Shown here: positions 53,374-62,288 of the stretch, piece after piece | How positions within the stretch are numbered: the first letter of the stretch is position 1 | Layout: the number at the start of each line of letters is the position of its first letter | Assembly (NCBI RefSeq): GCF_001042715.1 | Contig: NZ_CP009687.1 | Location: 2,719,418-2,783,417, forward strand | From: Clostridium aceticum | Lineage (GTDB): Bacteria; Bacillota; Clostridia; Peptostreptococcales; Natronincolaceae | Direction of reading: 5' to 3' | Length of the DNA: 64,000 nt | Notes under the pieces: model-generated | Database searches by the model: none | What the model was told of the DNA's origin: nothing | The model's input: the letters and a program-made list of their open reading frames with translations, nothing else | Made by a program: the position numbers and the translations under genes

Positions 53374-53627
53374 CTGATCAACTCTTTCTTATGAGGGTTT
53401 TATTTTTATATTATCCATTATATAACTACATTATTTTCTCTTTGTTAGTATATCTCAGTTTCCAGTTCAGCCTTTAACCATTTCTACTGTTGATTGTATC
53501 ATTTCTACACTCCAGTTTTTACTTACAGTAAATTCGCCTGAAAGCCCACGGTTTCAATCGTGGGATGAAAGGCGTTTCTTTTAATCTTCTTGTTGCAGTT
53601 TCAGTTTAAAACTGATACTATAAATAT

Positions 53628-54026
53628 ATGGGACAAGATTATAGAAGAACACAAACAACAGTATCTTTAATAAACTATCATTTTGTTTTCTGTCCAAGGT
53701 ACAGACGTAAAGTTCTAGTTGGAGAAGTTGAAATAAAATTTAAACAGCTTCTCAATGAGATTTGTAAAGACATTGAAATAGAAATTTTGGCAATAGAATG
53801 TGATAAAGACCACTGCCATCTTTTTGTCAATGCACTTCCTCATTTAAGTCCAGCAGACATAATGGCAAAAGTGAAAGGAGTGACTTCTCGATTATTAAGG
53901 CAGGAATTTAAACATCTGCGACATTTGCCAAGTCTTTGGACAAGAAGCTATTTTGTATCTACCGCAGGAAATGTATCAAGTGAAACTATAAAACGATATG
54001 TTGAAGAACAAAAAACAAGGGGGTGA
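53628..54026 (+). CDS. tnpA: IS200/IS605 family transposase TnpA (Y1 HUH)
   Basis: 132 residues. HUH motif CDKDHCHLFV (His62, His64) and catalytic Tyr, likely Y124 in SETIKRYVEEQ. It excises and inserts the element as single-stranded circles by recognising the end hairpins. Length is normal for the family. Confidence 0.95.
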   Translation: MGQDYRRTQTTVSLINYHFVFCPRYRRKVLVGEVEIKFKQLLNEICKDIEIEILAIECDKDHCHLFVNALPHLSPADIMAKVKGVTSRLLRQEFKHLRHLPSLWTRSYFVSTAGNVSSETIKRYVEEQKTRG

Positions 54027-54030
54027 AACA

Positions 54031-55128
54031 ATGCAGATAACAGTAAAATTTAATATTATTTTGACAAAAGAACAAGTACAACTAATAGAATCTATATCAA
54101 AAGAATATATCCATACTGTTAATAGCCTTGTTTCATCTACGCTCCAATCAGAAGAAAGAGTAAAGCTATCATCTAAAGATGTTTTTGCAAATATGCCAAG
54201 TGCAGTGAAAAATCAATCTATTAGAGATGCCAAAAGTATCTGTACTAAGTACAAGAAAGCTATCAAGGCTAATTCCAAACTGCCTACTGATAAACAAAAA
54301 GTAATCAATGTAGCTACCCTTAAAAAACCTGTCTGTATATGGAATAATCAAAATTATTCACTTAAAGACGGTATTCTTAGTTTTCCCGTTATTATAGATG
54401 GGAAATCGCAGCGTATTCAAACTAGAACTATCATGACAGACTATCAGCTAAAACAACTAGAAGGTCATTTGGGAGCATTGCGTATAACTAAGAAAAGCAA
54501 TAAATATATCGCTCAAATAAGTGTTGAAAAAGTATCTCATATAGTTAAAGGTGATGTTGTAATGGGTGTTGACTTAGGCCTAAAAGTTCCTGCTGTAGCT
54601 GTAACCGATTCAGGAAAAACGTTTTTTTTTGGAAACGGTAGGCAAAATAAATACGTCAAACGTAAATATAAAGCGAAACGTAAAAAACTTGGAAAAGCCA
54701 AGAAGCTTAAAGTCATTAAAAAGCTTGATGATAAAGAACAACGTTGGATGACAGACCAAGACCACAAAGTAAGTAGAGAAATAATTAATTTTGCAGTAAA
54801 TAATAATGTTTCTGATATTCGGCTTGAAAAATTAACGAATATCAGAAACACGGCAAGAACAAGCCGTAAAAACGAAAAAAATCTACATACATGGTCATTC
54901 TATCGTCTAGCTCAATTCATAGAGTATAAGGCACTATTGAAGGGGATAAAGGTTGAATATGTTGATCCTAAATACACTTCTCAAATATGCCCTGAATGTA
55001 AGAAACTAAATAAAGCAAGAGATAGAAAATATAAATGCTCCTGTGGTTTTAAAACACATAGGGATAGAGTAGGTGCTATAAATATAATTAATGCACCTGT
55101 AGTAGATGGTAAAAGTCTACTAGCCTAG
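54031..55128 (+). CDS. tnpB: RNA-guided endonuclease TnpB
   Basis: 365 residues from the ATG at 54031 (AAGGGGGTG upstream, 4 bp after the tnpA stop). Residues ~1-165 form the wedge/REC region; RuvC motifs follow: Asp in MGVDLGLKVPAVAVTD, Glu in IRLEKLTNI and Asp in HRDRVGAINI; the zinc ribbon is CPECKKL...YKCSCGF. All catalytic residues are present, so it is probably active. It uses the right-end RNA as guide to cleave double-stranded DNA next to a TTAC-like TAM. Confidence 0.94.
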   Translation: MQITVKFNIILTKEQVQLIESISKEYIHTVNSLVSSTLQSEERVKLSSKDVFANMPSAVKNQSIRDAKSICTKYKKAIKANSKLPTDKQKVINVATLKKPVCIWNNQNYSLKDGILSFPVIIDGKSQRIQTRTIMTDYQLKQLEGHLGALRITKKSNKYIAQISVEKVSHIVKGDVVMGVDLGLKVPAVAVTDSGKTFFFGNGRQNKYVKRKYKAKRKKLGKAKKLKVIKKLDDKEQRWMTDQDHKVSREIINFAVNNNVSDIRLEKLTNIRNTARTSRKNEKNLHTWSFYRLAQFIEYKALLKGIKVEYVDPKYTSQICPECKKLNKARDRKYKCSCGFKTHRDRVGAINIINAPVVDGKSLLA

Positions 55129-55255
55129 GGTACTATATGTACTGCTCTAGGAGGGGTAATGGCATACCCTAAGCTTGAGGTCATACTCCGATAGCAGAAA
55201 TGTACTTCGGTTTAATCACTCAAGAATCCCACTGCTTTAGCTGTGGGAGTGTCAA
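55110..55255 (+). ncRNA. Putative omega RNA (reRNA) of TnpB at the element right end
   Basis: About 125 nt of structured sequence between the tnpB stop and the right end, with hairpins TACTATATGTACTGCT, AGTATGACCTC-like and the terminal CCCAC/GTGGG. In known IS605 elements the tnpB 3' end and right end give the scaffold and the flank gives the guide; here the guide would be 55256-55275. Exact ends are not known. Confidence 0.6.
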
Positions 55256-55740
55256 ATCTCTCTAGTTTTTGTCGTTCCTAAAATAGCCATTGCTTCTTTG
55301 TATTTGGGATGAATCTTGCCCACCAATCTCCAAAAGGAGCGGTCATGATTCATGTGTATTAGGTGACAAAGTTCATGTATAACAACATAGTCAATGACAT
55401 TGAGAGGAAATAGAATCAGTTTCCAATGGAAAGTCAAGTGCCTATTTGAGCTACAACTTCCCCATTTAGTTTGATGATTTTCTATGGAGAAGGATTTGTA
55501 TTTTACTTTAAAATGTGGTTGATATAATTTTAATCTTTCTTCAATTAATTTTTTGCAAGCTTTTATATAAAAGCTCTCAAGTGCATTGGTAATATTAATT
55601 TCTCCTTCTTGTGGACTAATACATATAAAAACTTTGCCATCCCATTGTATAGTCAGCTTTTTTATTGACGAATCCACTTTTGTATATAAAGGATAAGACT
55701 TTCCTAAATAATAACAATTAATTTCAGATTGTTGTTCCAT
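55252..55740 (-). CDS. YgjP-type metal-dependent peptidase
   Basis: 162 residues from the ATG at 55740 (AAGGAG 9 nt upstream; an upstream in-frame start at 55761 lies before that site). WGSCSSNRHLTFHWKLILFPLNVIDYVVIHELCHLIHMNHDRSFWRLV holds the zinc site HELCH plus the HMNHDRSFW motif of the YgjP/WLM-like family. The last codon and the stop (ATT TGA) overlap the right end of the IS; without the IS the reading would be ATG TAA. So the protein is only altered at its final residue. Confidence 0.9.
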   Translation of the reverse strand: MEQQSEINCYYLGKSYPLYTKVDSSIKKLTIQWDGKVFICISPQEGEINITNALESFYIKACKKLIEERLKLYQPHFKVKYKSFSIENHQTKWGSCSSNRHLTFHWKLILFPLNVIDYVVIHELCHLIHMNHDRSFWRLVGKIHPKYKEAMAILGTTKTREI

Positions 55741-55766
55741 ATCTACGACTCCTTCCAACACAACAC

Positions 55767-56622
55767 AAAGGGACGGTTCTAGCGTGCTATAACTTTCTTA
55801 TTACACCAAAACTAACTCCAGTTAATCTTTCTATTTGTCTTATTGATAGTCCCCTGCTCTTTAATTCTTTGATTACTTTATCTCTCATTTCTTTTTCAAT
55901 ACTTTGAACTTGTATTGTGTTTTCTACTCTAGCTACTTCTATTATAATTTTTGTTGCTTCTGTATCATCTATTTTAACTCGTTCTTCATACTCAAAGCAT
56001 TTATCGTTATTCTCTTCCATATTGAATTTTTTAAATAATTCTATAGCTTTTTTCTCATCCTTTCCAAAAATACTTAATATAAACTTTGTATCACATATGA
56101 CATTCTTAGTTAAATACTCATTATAACTGCTCCATGGATATTTTCTTATATCATTTTCAATACCTGCTTTAATTGGATTCTGATGTATATACCTAAGTAC
56201 TGTCAAAAAGTATTTATCATTTTCAACTGCCTCACTTTTATATCTATCTTGAAATAAATGACCACTTCTTTTGTGCTTCCAGTTATACCAGTGTACATAC
56301 CTTACGCCTATTCTCTTAAATACTATTCCTAAATCCTCTATCCCTTCTCTAATCAATAGATGTATGTGATTACTCATAAGACAATAAGCGTATATATCAT
56401 ATCCACATATTTCTTTATATTTCTTAATTGTTTCAATGAATTTTTGATAGTCTTCATTATCTTCAAATATTGTTTGTCCGTTTATTCCTCTAAGCATCAC
56501 ATGATATATTCCTATACTACTTTTTTCCCTTGCTCTTCTTGGCATAGGCAATCACCTCTAGTTAAGTTTAACACAGACCAGAGGTGCTATCAACACAAGA
56601 GAACACAACAGAACCGTCCCTT
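55767..56622. repeat. Inverted repeats flanking the RAYT transposase gene
   Basis: AAGGGACGGTTCT at 55768-55780 and its complement AGAACCGTCCCTT at 56610-56622 bracket the gene exactly. REP-like motifs of this form also lie near 22904, 40008 and 57995 in the window, so the element seems to have moved or left remnants. Confidence 0.75.
55787..56545 (-). CDS. REP-associated tyrosine transposase (RAYT)
   Basis: 252 residues from the ATG at 56545 (GAGGTG 7 nt upstream). YHVMLRGINGQTIFEDNEDYQKF, the HUH strand YAYCLMSNHIHLLI (His-x-His) and TVLRYIHQNPIKAGI with the catalytic Tyr are the Y1 transposase motifs. A C-terminal helix-turn-helix (ELKSRGLSIRQIERLTGVSFGVIRKL) is typical of the long RAYT group. 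All key residues are present. Confidence 0.92.
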   Translation of the reverse strand: MPRRAREKSSIGIYHVMLRGINGQTIFEDNEDYQKFIETIKKYKEICGYDIYAYCLMSNHIHLLIREGIEDLGIVFKRIGVRYVHWYNWKHKRSGHLFQDRYKSEAVENDKYFLTVLRYIHQNPIKAGIENDIRKYPWSSYNEYLTKNVICDTKFILSIFGKDEKKAIELFKKFNMEENNDKCFEYEERVKIDDTEATKIIIEVARVENTIQVQSIEKEMRDKVIKELKSRGLSIRQIERLTGVSFGVIRKL

Positions 56623-56820
56623 AGTGTCACTTAGTGTCATAGATTTTCTATCGCCTACCTTTTTCAATACCAATCTCCACGAGGCACTTGTAAAACATGG
56701 ATATAATCAAGCTCAAGATTTTTTTGCAAATTATGATTTTTCTTACATAATACTATTATTTTAGTGCTTTTAAATTTCGCTATTACCCTTTTTGAGTGGC
56801 AAGATAATAATGTTCTTCCC
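56546..56820. other. Intergenic region with RAYT right end
   Basis: It holds the right inverted repeat (56610-56622) and two direct copies of TTAGTGTCA (56621-56629 and 56631-56639). A leftward frame near 56670-56820 (LELDYIHVLQVPRGDWY) is probably a remnant; no family recognised. Confidence 0.4.
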
Positions 56821-57771
56821 TTACTTGGGAGTAGCAGTAATTCCATCACCAATGTAATCTTTATCACCAGTTTTTGTAGCTTGATGCGATTTTCCATTTG
56901 TTTCTAATAAGTTGGCGACCAAGATGGAACCAATGATTATTAACCCTCCTAATATTCCTCGAAAGCTCATTGTTTCTCTAAGAACAATGAATGAGCATAT
57001 TGCAGTTAAAATCGGTTGTGTACATTGAAGCATTGAAACCGTATTGGAGGAGAGGTATACTAATGCCGAATTTTGTAATACATATGCAAGACAAGTGCAT
57101 GTCAACGCTAAATAAACAATTACTCCCCAGGCCGCTGGTGAGATATTTGGCACTATATTAAAATCATCAAACACCAATGCACAAATAATGCTCATAAATG
57201 CTGTAACACCTGCCTGCGTAGCTGAAATAGTAATAGCATCAAGCGATTCCAACGATTTTTTGCCAAATACCAATGAGCCCGATAGTGCTAGAGCTGTAAT
57301 TAGAGCAAAAACATCGCCTTTATTTAACGTGAATCCTCCTTCATTACTGCAAAGTAAATACAATCCGATTATTACAATTATTTGTAGAGGCAAATATCTG
57401 AAGTCATATTTCTGGCGAAGAATAACGATGCCAAGCAGCGGTGTAAAAATGACCGGTAAAGACATTAGAAACCCAACGTTGGTAGCAGATGTCCAATTCA
57501 ATGCCAAATTACAGGTTATATAGGCAAGAGCCATACATAAGCTTGCTGGAAAATATTGTGAGAACTTAGCTGTTTTCAGTTGGGCGATTACACTTTTTCC
57601 AAAAAAAACAAAGAAGATAAATAGTGCTATGGAAAATCTAAAGGTAAGCAACCAAAATGGTGTGATACTTTCATAGGCTACCTTTGTCAAGGGATTTCCA
57701 ACACCATAGACCACACTTTGAAGCATTATGTAAGATACATATTTAATTTTACTCGGTTTAATTTTTCCCAT
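56821..57771 (-). CDS. EamA/DMT-superfamily transporter
   Basis: 316 residues with ten membrane helices in two EamA units (SVVYGVGNPLTKVAYESITPFWLLTFRFSIALFIFF; LALTCTCLAYVLQNSALVYLSSNTVSMLQCTQPILTAICSFIVLRETMSFRGILGGLIIIG). Predicted metabolite or drug exporter; substrate not deducible. The C-terminal tail after LLETNGKSHQ is hydrophilic. Confidence 0.9.
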   Translation of the reverse strand: MGKIKPSKIKYVSYIMLQSVVYGVGNPLTKVAYESITPFWLLTFRFSIALFIFFVFFGKSVIAQLKTAKFSQYFPASLCMALAYITCNLALNWTSATNVGFLMSLPVIFTPLLGIVILRQKYDFRYLPLQIIVIIGLYLLCSNEGGFTLNKGDVFALITALALSGSLVFGKKSLESLDAITISATQAGVTAFMSIICALVFDDFNIVPNISPAAWGVIVYLALTCTCLAYVLQNSALVYLSSNTVSMLQCTQPILTAICSFIVLRETMSFRGILGGLIIIGSILVANLLETNGKSHQATKTGDKDYIGDGITATPK

Positions 57772-58143
57772 ATAAGCATTTATACCCCCTTAACTTATGT
57801 ATTTAGATAACTGAAGAGGATACCAACAATCCTCATAACATCTTCTTCACATTTATTATATCATTTTATCAATGAAGTAAGATATACTCACAGAATTAAT
57901 TATTAGCACACTCCTATTTCTATGCAACCTGCAATTTTACAGACAAATGAAGGCTGATTTGAAAGATCCGAGAGTTGTTAATTATATGTCCGAGTGACAG
58001 GGGACGATTCTATGTCACAATATAGTGATAAAAGGACTTCTCCAATTAAGAAGTCCTTTTAAAATTCTAATTAAATCTTCTCTATTAACGCAACACACTT
58101 AACATGGCCGGTAGGTTCATCTCGATGTCTTGAGTGAATTTTC
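57772..58143. other. Intergenic region with REP-like motif and hairpin terminator
   Basis: AGGGGACGATTCT near 57992-58004 is a variant of the RAYT inverted repeat. AAAGGACTTCT (58031-58041) pairs with AGAAGTCCTTT (58049-58059), followed by TAAAATT, a possible two-way terminator. Confidence 0.5.
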
Positions 58144-58416
58144 TTATATATCCGTCATAGGGAGTATGTCCACAGTTATTTTTGAGATATTTTCCGTTGG
58201 TGGTAATATATCCACGGTACTATTATAGTTTTCATCCGTTCTCGGAAACAAGTCAATAAGCGGACCCAACCTGAAAACGGTATTGAATTTTTTAAATAGC
58301 TCTATAGCTCTAATTACATAACCCCTACCATGCTCTTTATTTTTTCCTGATTTCTTTTGACAGGCTTCATCTATCTCATGTTGCAAAACTAAACATAGAG
58401 GTTCATTTCCTGCCAT
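58144..58416 (-). CDS. Doubtful 90-residue ORF, possibly a RAYT-derived relic
   Basis: No ribosome site is visible. RAIELFKKFN is nearly identical, also at DNA level (about 26 of 28 bases at 58283-58310), to AIELFKKFN of the RAYT gene at 55787, and a REP-like motif lies 140 bp away. The end repeats VDILPPTENISKITVDILP. It is more likely rearranged mobile-element DNA than a functional gene. Confidence 0.25.
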   Translation of the reverse strand: MAGNEPLCLVLQHEIDEACQKKSGKNKEHGRGYVIRAIELFKKFNTVFRLGPLIDLFPRTDENYNSTVDILPPTENISKITVDILPMTDI

Positions 58417-58732
58417 AAATCACAAAATTTTCTAACAACTTTATTTAACGCAAATAGTCATATCATAAAATCCATATAACCTAAAACCCAAACCTTGAAC
58501 CTATTAACCGTCTTACACCGTATTTAACAATTTATATTCAACAATACATAACATTTAATATATCGTCTCTGTTAAGGATAATTAGTCTAAAAGAATAACT
58601 GCAAATTATTATAATTATTGATCTTACTGGTAAATAAATTTTTTGAATTATTAAACATAGTCTTTATATGTTTCTGTTTATAATGTAAAATAGTGATAAT
58701 ATCTAACTATTCCAAGAGGAGATGAATGGCAA

Positions 58733-60070
58733 ATGGATAAAAAGAATGTAGTAATTATAGGGGCAGCAGGAAGAGATTTTCATAATTTCAATACATATTA
58801 TAGAAATAATGACAATTATAGAGTAGTGGCATTTACTGCAGCCCAAATACCAGATATAGATAATCGTAAATATCCAGCAGAGTTAGCTGGTAATTTATAC
58901 CCAGAAGGAATTCCTATATATCCTGAAGAAAAATTATCAGAAATAATAAAGGATTTAAATGTAGATGAGTGCGTTTTTGCGTACAGTGATGTAAATTATT
59001 CGACTGTAATGGGTATAAGTGCAATCGTTAATGCAGCTGGTGCAGATTTCAAACTTTTAGGACCAAATAATACTATGATAAAAAGCAATAAACCTGTAAT
59101 TTCTGTATGTGCAGTTAGAACTGGATCAGGGAAAAGTCAGACATCTAGAAAGGTTATAGAGCTACTTATGGCCCAAAACCTAAAGGTTGTTGCAGTTAGA
59201 CATCCTATGCCATATGGCGATCTTTCAGAACAAAAAGTTCAAAGGTTTGCTTCGTTAGAAGATTTAAAGAAACATAAGTGTACTGTCGAGGAAATGGAAG
59301 AATATGAACCGCATATTACTCGAGGAAACATTATATATGCTGGTGTAGATTATGAAGCCATTTTAAAACAAGCTGAGCTAGATCTCGATGGTTGCGATGT
59401 AATTTTATGGGATGGTGGGAACAATGACTTTTCTTTCTACAAGCCAGATCTTGCCATAACAGTCCTAGACCCTCATCGGCCTGGCCATGAATTGAGTTAC
59501 TATCCTGGAGAAGTTAATCTAAGAGCTGCGGATGTAGCAATCATTAATAAAATAGATAGTGCTAGTAAGGAAGCAGTAGAAAAAGTTGAGTCAAACATTA
59601 AAAAAGTTAACCCAAATGCCTTAATTATAAAGGCTGAATCAAAAATTACCGTGGATAATCCAGATATTATAAAAGGAAAGAGAGTTTTAGTTGTAGAGGA
59701 TGGTCCTACTTTAACCCATGGAGAAATGAAAATAGGTGCTGGTGTAGTTGCAGCCCAACGTCTAGGGGCAGCAGAACTTGTCGATCCCCGCCCTTACACA
59801 GTAGGTAAATTAACTGATACATTTAAAATCTATAAAGATATTGGTGCTCTTTTACCTGCAATGGGCTATGGTGAACAACAATTAAAAGACCTAGAAGAGA
59901 CAATAAATAATACGGATTGTGATTCTGTAATAATAGGGACGCCGATTGATTTAACAAGAATAATTAACATTAATAAACCTACTACAAGAGTACATTACGA
60001 TTTAGATGAAGTGGGCAGCACAAACCTTACAGAAGTATTAAATGATTTTATTAAAACACATAAATTATAA
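58733..60070 (+). CDS. Cyclic 2,3-diphosphoglycerate synthetase-family protein
   Basis: 445 residues. N-terminal Rossmann-like part (VVIIGAAGRDFHNFNTYYRNN), P-loop VRTGSGKSQTSRKV (residues ~128-141), VILWDGGNNDFSFYKPDLAITVLDPHRPGHE (Asp/Glu for Mg-ATP) and AIINKIDSA, giving a SIMIBI-like NTPase. The family contains archaeal cDPG synthetase (ATP-dependent cyclisation of 2,3-DPG), but bacterial members are common in Clostridia and their real product is uncertain. Has GAGGAG 11 nt before the ATG and its own terminator. Confidence 0.85.
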   Translation: MDKKNVVIIGAAGRDFHNFNTYYRNNDNYRVVAFTAAQIPDIDNRKYPAELAGNLYPEGIPIYPEEKLSEIIKDLNVDECVFAYSDVNYSTVMGISAIVNAAGADFKLLGPNNTMIKSNKPVISVCAVRTGSGKSQTSRKVIELLMAQNLKVVAVRHPMPYGDLSEQKVQRFASLEDLKKHKCTVEEMEEYEPHITRGNIIYAGVDYEAILKQAELDLDGCDVILWDGGNNDFSFYKPDLAITVLDPHRPGHELSYYPGEVNLRAADVAIINKIDSASKEAVEKVESNIKKVNPNALIIKAESKITVDNPDIIKGKRVLVVEDGPTLTHGEMKIGAGVVAAQRLGAAELVDPRPYTVGKLTDTFKIYKDIGALLPAMGYGEQQLKDLEETINNTDCDSVIIGTPIDLTRIININKPTTRVHYDLDEVGSTNLTEVLNDFIKTHKL

Positions 60071-60141
60071 CTCTTTTATCTAATAAGATATATTCTTTTG
60101 GATATATCTTACTCCTGACAAGTTAGAATGCAAATGTAAAT

Positions 60142-60175
60142 AAAAGAAATCCTAAATTCAAAAAGGATTTCTTTT
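60142..60175 (+). terminator. Terminator of the cDPG synthetase-like gene
   Basis: AAAAGAAATCCT (60142-60153) pairs with AGGATTTCTTTT (60164-60175), followed by a T-run, 72 bp after the stop codon. Confidence 0.85.
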
Positions 60176-60330
60176 ATTTTTGTCGAATAAAGTAAGAATA
60201 ATACTTATTCGTATCCACCTACGACATCCGACGCATAAAGGCACAATTAGATAAAGTAGGTTTTTGCTTCATCTATTTCTGTTCTTCTTTGTTAATGTTA
60301 CTCAATTAGCTCACCCCACTATTTAAAATA

Positions 60331-61476
60331 TTACTCCTCATACTCTGCCGTTCCGTGCCGTATACAACCAAACATATAACAGCTTCCCATTACTTGAGGA
60401 TGGAAGTCTATCAAAGGACGATGACCTTCTCTAACCTTCTGGAATAAAGCCTTATATTGTTCTATATCCTGGACATAATCTTTTATGTGCTCTAGCTGCT
60501 CCTCATGGGTATAATAATCATCTTTCAGGATTTCCTCCATTAACTTCTGGGTATCCAAGATTACCTTTTTAAGCAATGCTTCTGCCTCCTGCAAATTTCC
60601 ACACTGTAATAAAGAATACTGATATTGGCTAATCCATCTAGGGGAAATTCCATAGAACATCTTAGGCCCCTGTGCAGCATGAAACATCTCATTTGCCTTA
60701 GCGTAGCTATGGACTTCATAGTAGATTTCAGCTATTTCTAGAAAACCAATATCTAAATGAATTGGATTTTTTCCTGCTTCTAAATAACGCTTTACGTATA
60801 ACTTTAATTTCTCTGCTACTTCTTCAGCCTCTTTTATATTTCCTAGCTGAGCCAAGGAAACACCGTAGCTAAGGACAGAATTAAGATATTCATCCCAAAC
60901 GTCATAGTTAAGGATTGAATCTAGATAATCATCCTTCATCCTATTTTCAAATTCCCATGCTTTTTGAAAACAAACTGCTGCTTCTTTGATTTTCTCTTGC
61001 TTATACAAAGCAACCCCTAAATTATTTAAAAGTGAAGAACTTTCTTCAATACCAATAGCCTTTTTAAAAGTCTCTTCCGCCTTTTGGTAAAGCTCCAAAT
61101 CTAAATAGGCTTCCCCCAACAGTCCATAGGGAAATTTTGAGCTGGGATTCAGCTTTATAGCCTTTCCCAATAATTCTACAGCTCTTTGATGGTCATCGTA
61201 CTCAATTTGATAGAAATATGCAAGATTATTTAATGTCTGAACATTAGGGTTGATGGCTACAGCTCTTTGAAACATCTGTAGGGCCAGATCTATATCGTTA
61301 ATTTCTAATGCTATAATACCACACCAGTTGATTAGCTTTGTGTCTTTAGGATTTCTTTTTACCTTTTTCTTAAGCTTATAAACCAACCTCTTTCCTATTT
61401 TCCTATGCATCTGCCAATCATCAGGATGCTTTTTTACTCTTCTCTCAAATTTTCTTATATAGGCCTCTAATTTCAT
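60331..61476 (-). CDS. TPR-repeat protein
   Basis: 381 residues. About five to six tetratricopeptide units from ~45 on: LINWCGIIALEINDIDLALQMFQRAVAINPN, LNNLAYFYQIEYDDHQRAVELLGKAIKLNPS, PYGLLGEAYLDLELYQKAEETFKKAIGIE, LLNNLGVALYKQEKIKEAAVCFQKAWEFE and later weaker ones. No signal peptide; a scaffold for protein interactions, partner unknown. Confidence 0.88.
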   Translation of the reverse strand: MKLEAYIRKFERRVKKHPDDWQMHRKIGKRLVYKLKKKVKRNPKDTKLINWCGIIALEINDIDLALQMFQRAVAINPNVQTLNNLAYFYQIEYDDHQRAVELLGKAIKLNPSSKFPYGLLGEAYLDLELYQKAEETFKKAIGIEESSSLLNNLGVALYKQEKIKEAAVCFQKAWEFENRMKDDYLDSILNYDVWDEYLNSVLSYGVSLAQLGNIKEAEEVAEKLKLYVKRYLEAGKNPIHLDIGFLEIAEIYYEVHSYAKANEMFHAAQGPKMFYGISPRWISQYQYSLLQCGNLQEAEALLKKVILDTQKLMEEILKDDYYTHEEQLEHIKDYVQDIEQYKALFQKVREGHRPLIDFHPQVMGSCYMFGCIRHGTAEYEE

Positions 61477-61653
61477 GGAACCCCTACTTTTCCCTATTTT
61501 TTATATGCTTTATCAATGGATAGCCAAACGGTATCATTATCAAAAGTAGTTTCTATTTTTGTCAATCCATCCTCGGTCTGGTACATTATAATTTGCACAC
61601 CTTTCTTTTATTATACACCTTTCATCAAAACACTCCCAGTATTATACAAAAAT

Positions 61654-61695
61654 AGGCTAAGTTTACGTGCCATTTTATCGACCCAGACTTAGCCT
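61654..61695. repeat. Hairpin between the RlmD relic and the TPR gene
   Basis: AGGCTAAGT (61654-61662) pairs with ACTTAGCCT (61687-61695) across a 24-nt loop. It lies 56 bp past the relic's stop, so it may be its old terminator; no strong T-run. Confidence 0.45.
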
Positions 61696-61750
61696 CTAAT
61701 AATATAATACTTCATTTAAACCCATTATTTATGTGATTTGATACAATCAG

Positions 61751-62116
61751 TTATATTATACCAAAATGCTTCAATGCATCTTTGATTGCTTCCACCTTTT
61801 CAAGTATTGGTTGTTTTTTCGAATTTTTCAACTCATCTACTGCATTAGGTACCTCATGCCTGGGTAACCCCAAATTTCTTTTTACTTCTGCAATATAAGC
61901 CGTATGCACCTTGAAGCCATACTTGCTTTCTATATACTCTTGTATCATCTTCTCGGTAACTCTTTCGCGTACTCTTTAAAATTCTGTTTGTTCAACAATT
62001 TTGCCCACAGGAATTTTCCCTTCACACTCGCTAAACTCCACATTTACGTTGGTATATGTGTCTGCTTTTTTGTAGGAACGAAGTACACCCGTCTCAACAT
62101 GGGTTTTGATAGGATG
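61751..62116 (-). pseudogene. 3' fragment of an RlmD/RumA-like 23S rRNA uracil methyltransferase with in-frame stop
   Basis: The leftward frame reads KTHVETGVLRSYKKADTY ... VEFSECEGKIPVGKIVEQTEF, a TAA stop, then RVRERVTEKMIQEYIESKYGFKVHTAYIAEVKRNLGLP ... PILEKVEAIKDALKHFGII. HVET-VLL is the end of the RumA catalytic domain and the rest matches the C-terminal extension of clostridial RlmD-like enzymes. The catalytic domain is missing and the remnant is interrupted, so it is not functional. Confidence 0.8.
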
Positions 62117-62288
62117 ATGATAAAATTTCGTATGAAAATAATGAGTTCCCCCCCAGGGTAGTTCCCCAAAGACGGAGTACTAGCTTCTTCCAAATTATAT
62201 ACGTAACATCTATAATTACTACTCTTTCAAATCCATAGATTGAAAGAATTGCTCGGCTAATTAAATCTATTTAGTTTCTAATATTCCA

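Larger units (their letters stand above)
53527..55255 (+). mobile_element. Complete IS200/IS605-family element (IS608-like) with tnpA and tnpB
   Basis: The left end follows target TTAC (53523-53526) and has a hairpin, CCCACG/CGTGGG at 53544-53563. The right end has a hairpin CCCAC/GTGGG at 55228-55247 and ends TCAA (55252-55255). TTAC at the left and TCAA at the right are the cleavage sites known for IS608. There are no terminal inverted repeats or target duplication, as expected for HUH-type single-strand transposition. Length 1729 bp. Both genes are intact. Inserted at the stop codon of the ygjP-like gene. Confidence 0.88.

Noticed and set aside
61904-62161. Rightward 85-codon ORF
   Set aside because: It is antisense to the RlmD-like relic, whose protein similarity is clear on the minus strand.
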